Shown piece by piece: positions 63,257-64,000 of a stretch of 64,000 bases of DNA. The notes beneath the pieces were generated by a model. The model saw nothing but the letters and a program-made list of their open reading frames with translations, ran no database searches and was not told where the DNA came from. The position numbers and the translations under genes were made by a program. This DNA is from a virus, in IMG/VR virus record IMGVR_UViG_3300046747_000672, positions 49,763-113,762 of that record; one strand, given 5' to 3'. Within the stretch, counting starts at the first letter, position 1; each line of letters starts with the position of its first letter.

Positions 63257-64000
63257 ATGCCGTTCGGCGTTGTCACAGCGCCCGCTGCCGCGGGTGCGCC
63301 GAGCGCGTACGGCGCCATCTCGGTTCAGATCGGAAGCGTCGTTCTCACATCGTTTCGGAGCTTCCGCTTCACGCAGCACTTTCTCACGCCGACCGACTCG
63401 TTCTCGTTCGAGCTGTCGACGGACGTCATGACCGACGAGGTCCTTGACGCCGTCTTCACCCCTGGCGTGAAGGTTTCGATCTTTATCGACGATGCGAAGC
63501 AGTTCACCGGGTACATCGACGTCGTCGACACGTCGAACGCGGGCCGGCACGAGGGGAGCTCGATCACGATCGAAGGACGCGACGCGATGTCGCCCGTCAT
63601 CGACTCGCAGATCGACCCCGACCACCACTACCCGGACAATACGCCGCTCGACAAGTTGCTGCGCGACACGCTCGCGCCGTGGTTCGAGAAATTCGACATC
63701 ACGAACGAGGCGAACATCGACGTCGCCGCGGGGAAGGCGGCTCGCGCGAAGCTGAAGCGTCGCACGAAGCGAAAGACCAAGGCCCTCAGCCAGTACCCGA
63801 TTCCGAAGAGCAAGCCCGAGCACAACGACAGCTTCTTCGTGTTCCTGTCGCGCATCACGCAGCGCTACGGACTCTGGATCTGGCCGAGCGTCGACGGCGA
63901 TACGGCGATCGTCGGCAAGCCCAACTTCGATCAGGAGCCTTGCTGCCAACTACGGCGGCGACGGCAGCAGACGGTCGCAGGATTCGGCCGAGCGATGGGC
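63257..64000 (+). CDS. Baseplate hub protein (Mu gpP/late control D-like), truncated by window
   Basis: At least 248 residues from ATG at 63257, open to the right edge. Beta-rich gp27-type hub domain with FTQHFLTPTDSFSFELSTDV, VSIFIDDAKQFTGYIDVVDT and later LSRITQRYGLWIWPS. It should form the trimeric hub at the tail tip that carries the spike. Confidence 0.8.
   Translation, partial: MPFGVVTAPAAAGAPSAYGAISVQIGSVVLTSFRSFRFTQHFLTPTDSFSFELSTDVMTDEVLDAVFTPGVKVSIFIDDAKQFTGYIDVVDTSNAGRHEGSSITIEGRDAMSPVIDSQIDPDHHYPDNTPLDKLLRDTLAPWFEKFDITNEANIDVAAGKAARAKLKRRTKRKTKALSQYPIPKSKPEHNDSFFVFLSRITQRYGLWIWPSVDGDTAIVGKPNFDQEPCCQLRRRRQQTVAGFGRAMG

Noticed and set aside
62081-63949. A 622-codon minus-strand frame opposite the hub genes
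   Set aside because: Same shadow composition; the plus-strand genes have family patterns and correct spacing.

Overview
The whole window is bacteriophage (or prophage) sequence. It is GC-rich and has about 145 tightly packed genes, most shorter than 150 codons. Most neighbours overlap by 1 to 14 bases, typically through ATGA, GTGA, TTGA or TGATG junctions. A tail sheath, tail tube, tape measure and baseplate hub show a contractile-tailed, myovirus-type particle. A repressor/Cro pair back to back, an antirepressor-like protein and a degenerate ImmA-like protein indicate a temperate life style, but no integrase or host flank is visible. GC content and Shine-Dalgarno usage fit a GC-rich bacterial host. 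The host cannot be named from the sequence.

Layout. (1) Positions 1-14251 are a leftward operon of about 39 genes. It holds a RecT-like annealing protein with a RecE-like nuclease, a cytosine-C5 methyltransferase, an ASCH-like protein, a YkgJ-type cysteine-cluster protein, two putative lipoproteins, an exported lysozyme-like protein and many small unknowns. (2) 14285-16122 is the switch: the ImmA-like gene and XRE repressor read left, the Cro-like gene reads right. A pair of related operator-like sites 16 bp apart lies at both 14285-14312 and 15792-15819, so one regulator could control both early operons. (3) 16123-27863 is a rightward early operon of small DNA-binding and zinc-knuckle proteins, with a GIY-YIG/XRE fusion, a Dam-type methyltransferase and an Rv2179c-type exonuclease. 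(4) 27934-33503 is the replication module: a PD-(D/E)XK endonuclease-like protein, a primase, a replication initiator-like protein, a DnaB-type helicase and a MazG-like pyrophosphohydrolase. The initiator-like gene carries two clusters of GTGAC words followed by a purine tract, a candidate origin inside the gene as in lambda O. (5) 33500-42583 holds accessory genes, including a KGG-repeat protein, a DUF7768-like protein, a LuxR-type HTH protein, a RuvC-like resolvase and an antirepressor.

(6) 42584-45095 is a transition zone with an inverted repeat built from the same GTGAC word, an Acb2/Tad1-hairpin-like protein (putative anti-CBASS/Thoeris sponge) and a Tat-exported protein. (7) 45345-55544 holds packaging and head genes: small and large terminase, a portal whose C-terminal part lies in a second overlapping frame, a MuF-like minor head protein, a GroES-like candidate, scaffold, major capsid protein and neck proteins. 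(8) 55546-64000 holds the tail genes: sheath, tube, a putative assembly chaperone, tape measure, a DNA-circulation/LysM protein and the baseplate hub, which runs off the right edge.

No tRNA, rRNA, CRISPR array or insertion sequence was recognised. All product names come from motif reading by eye. No database search was run.
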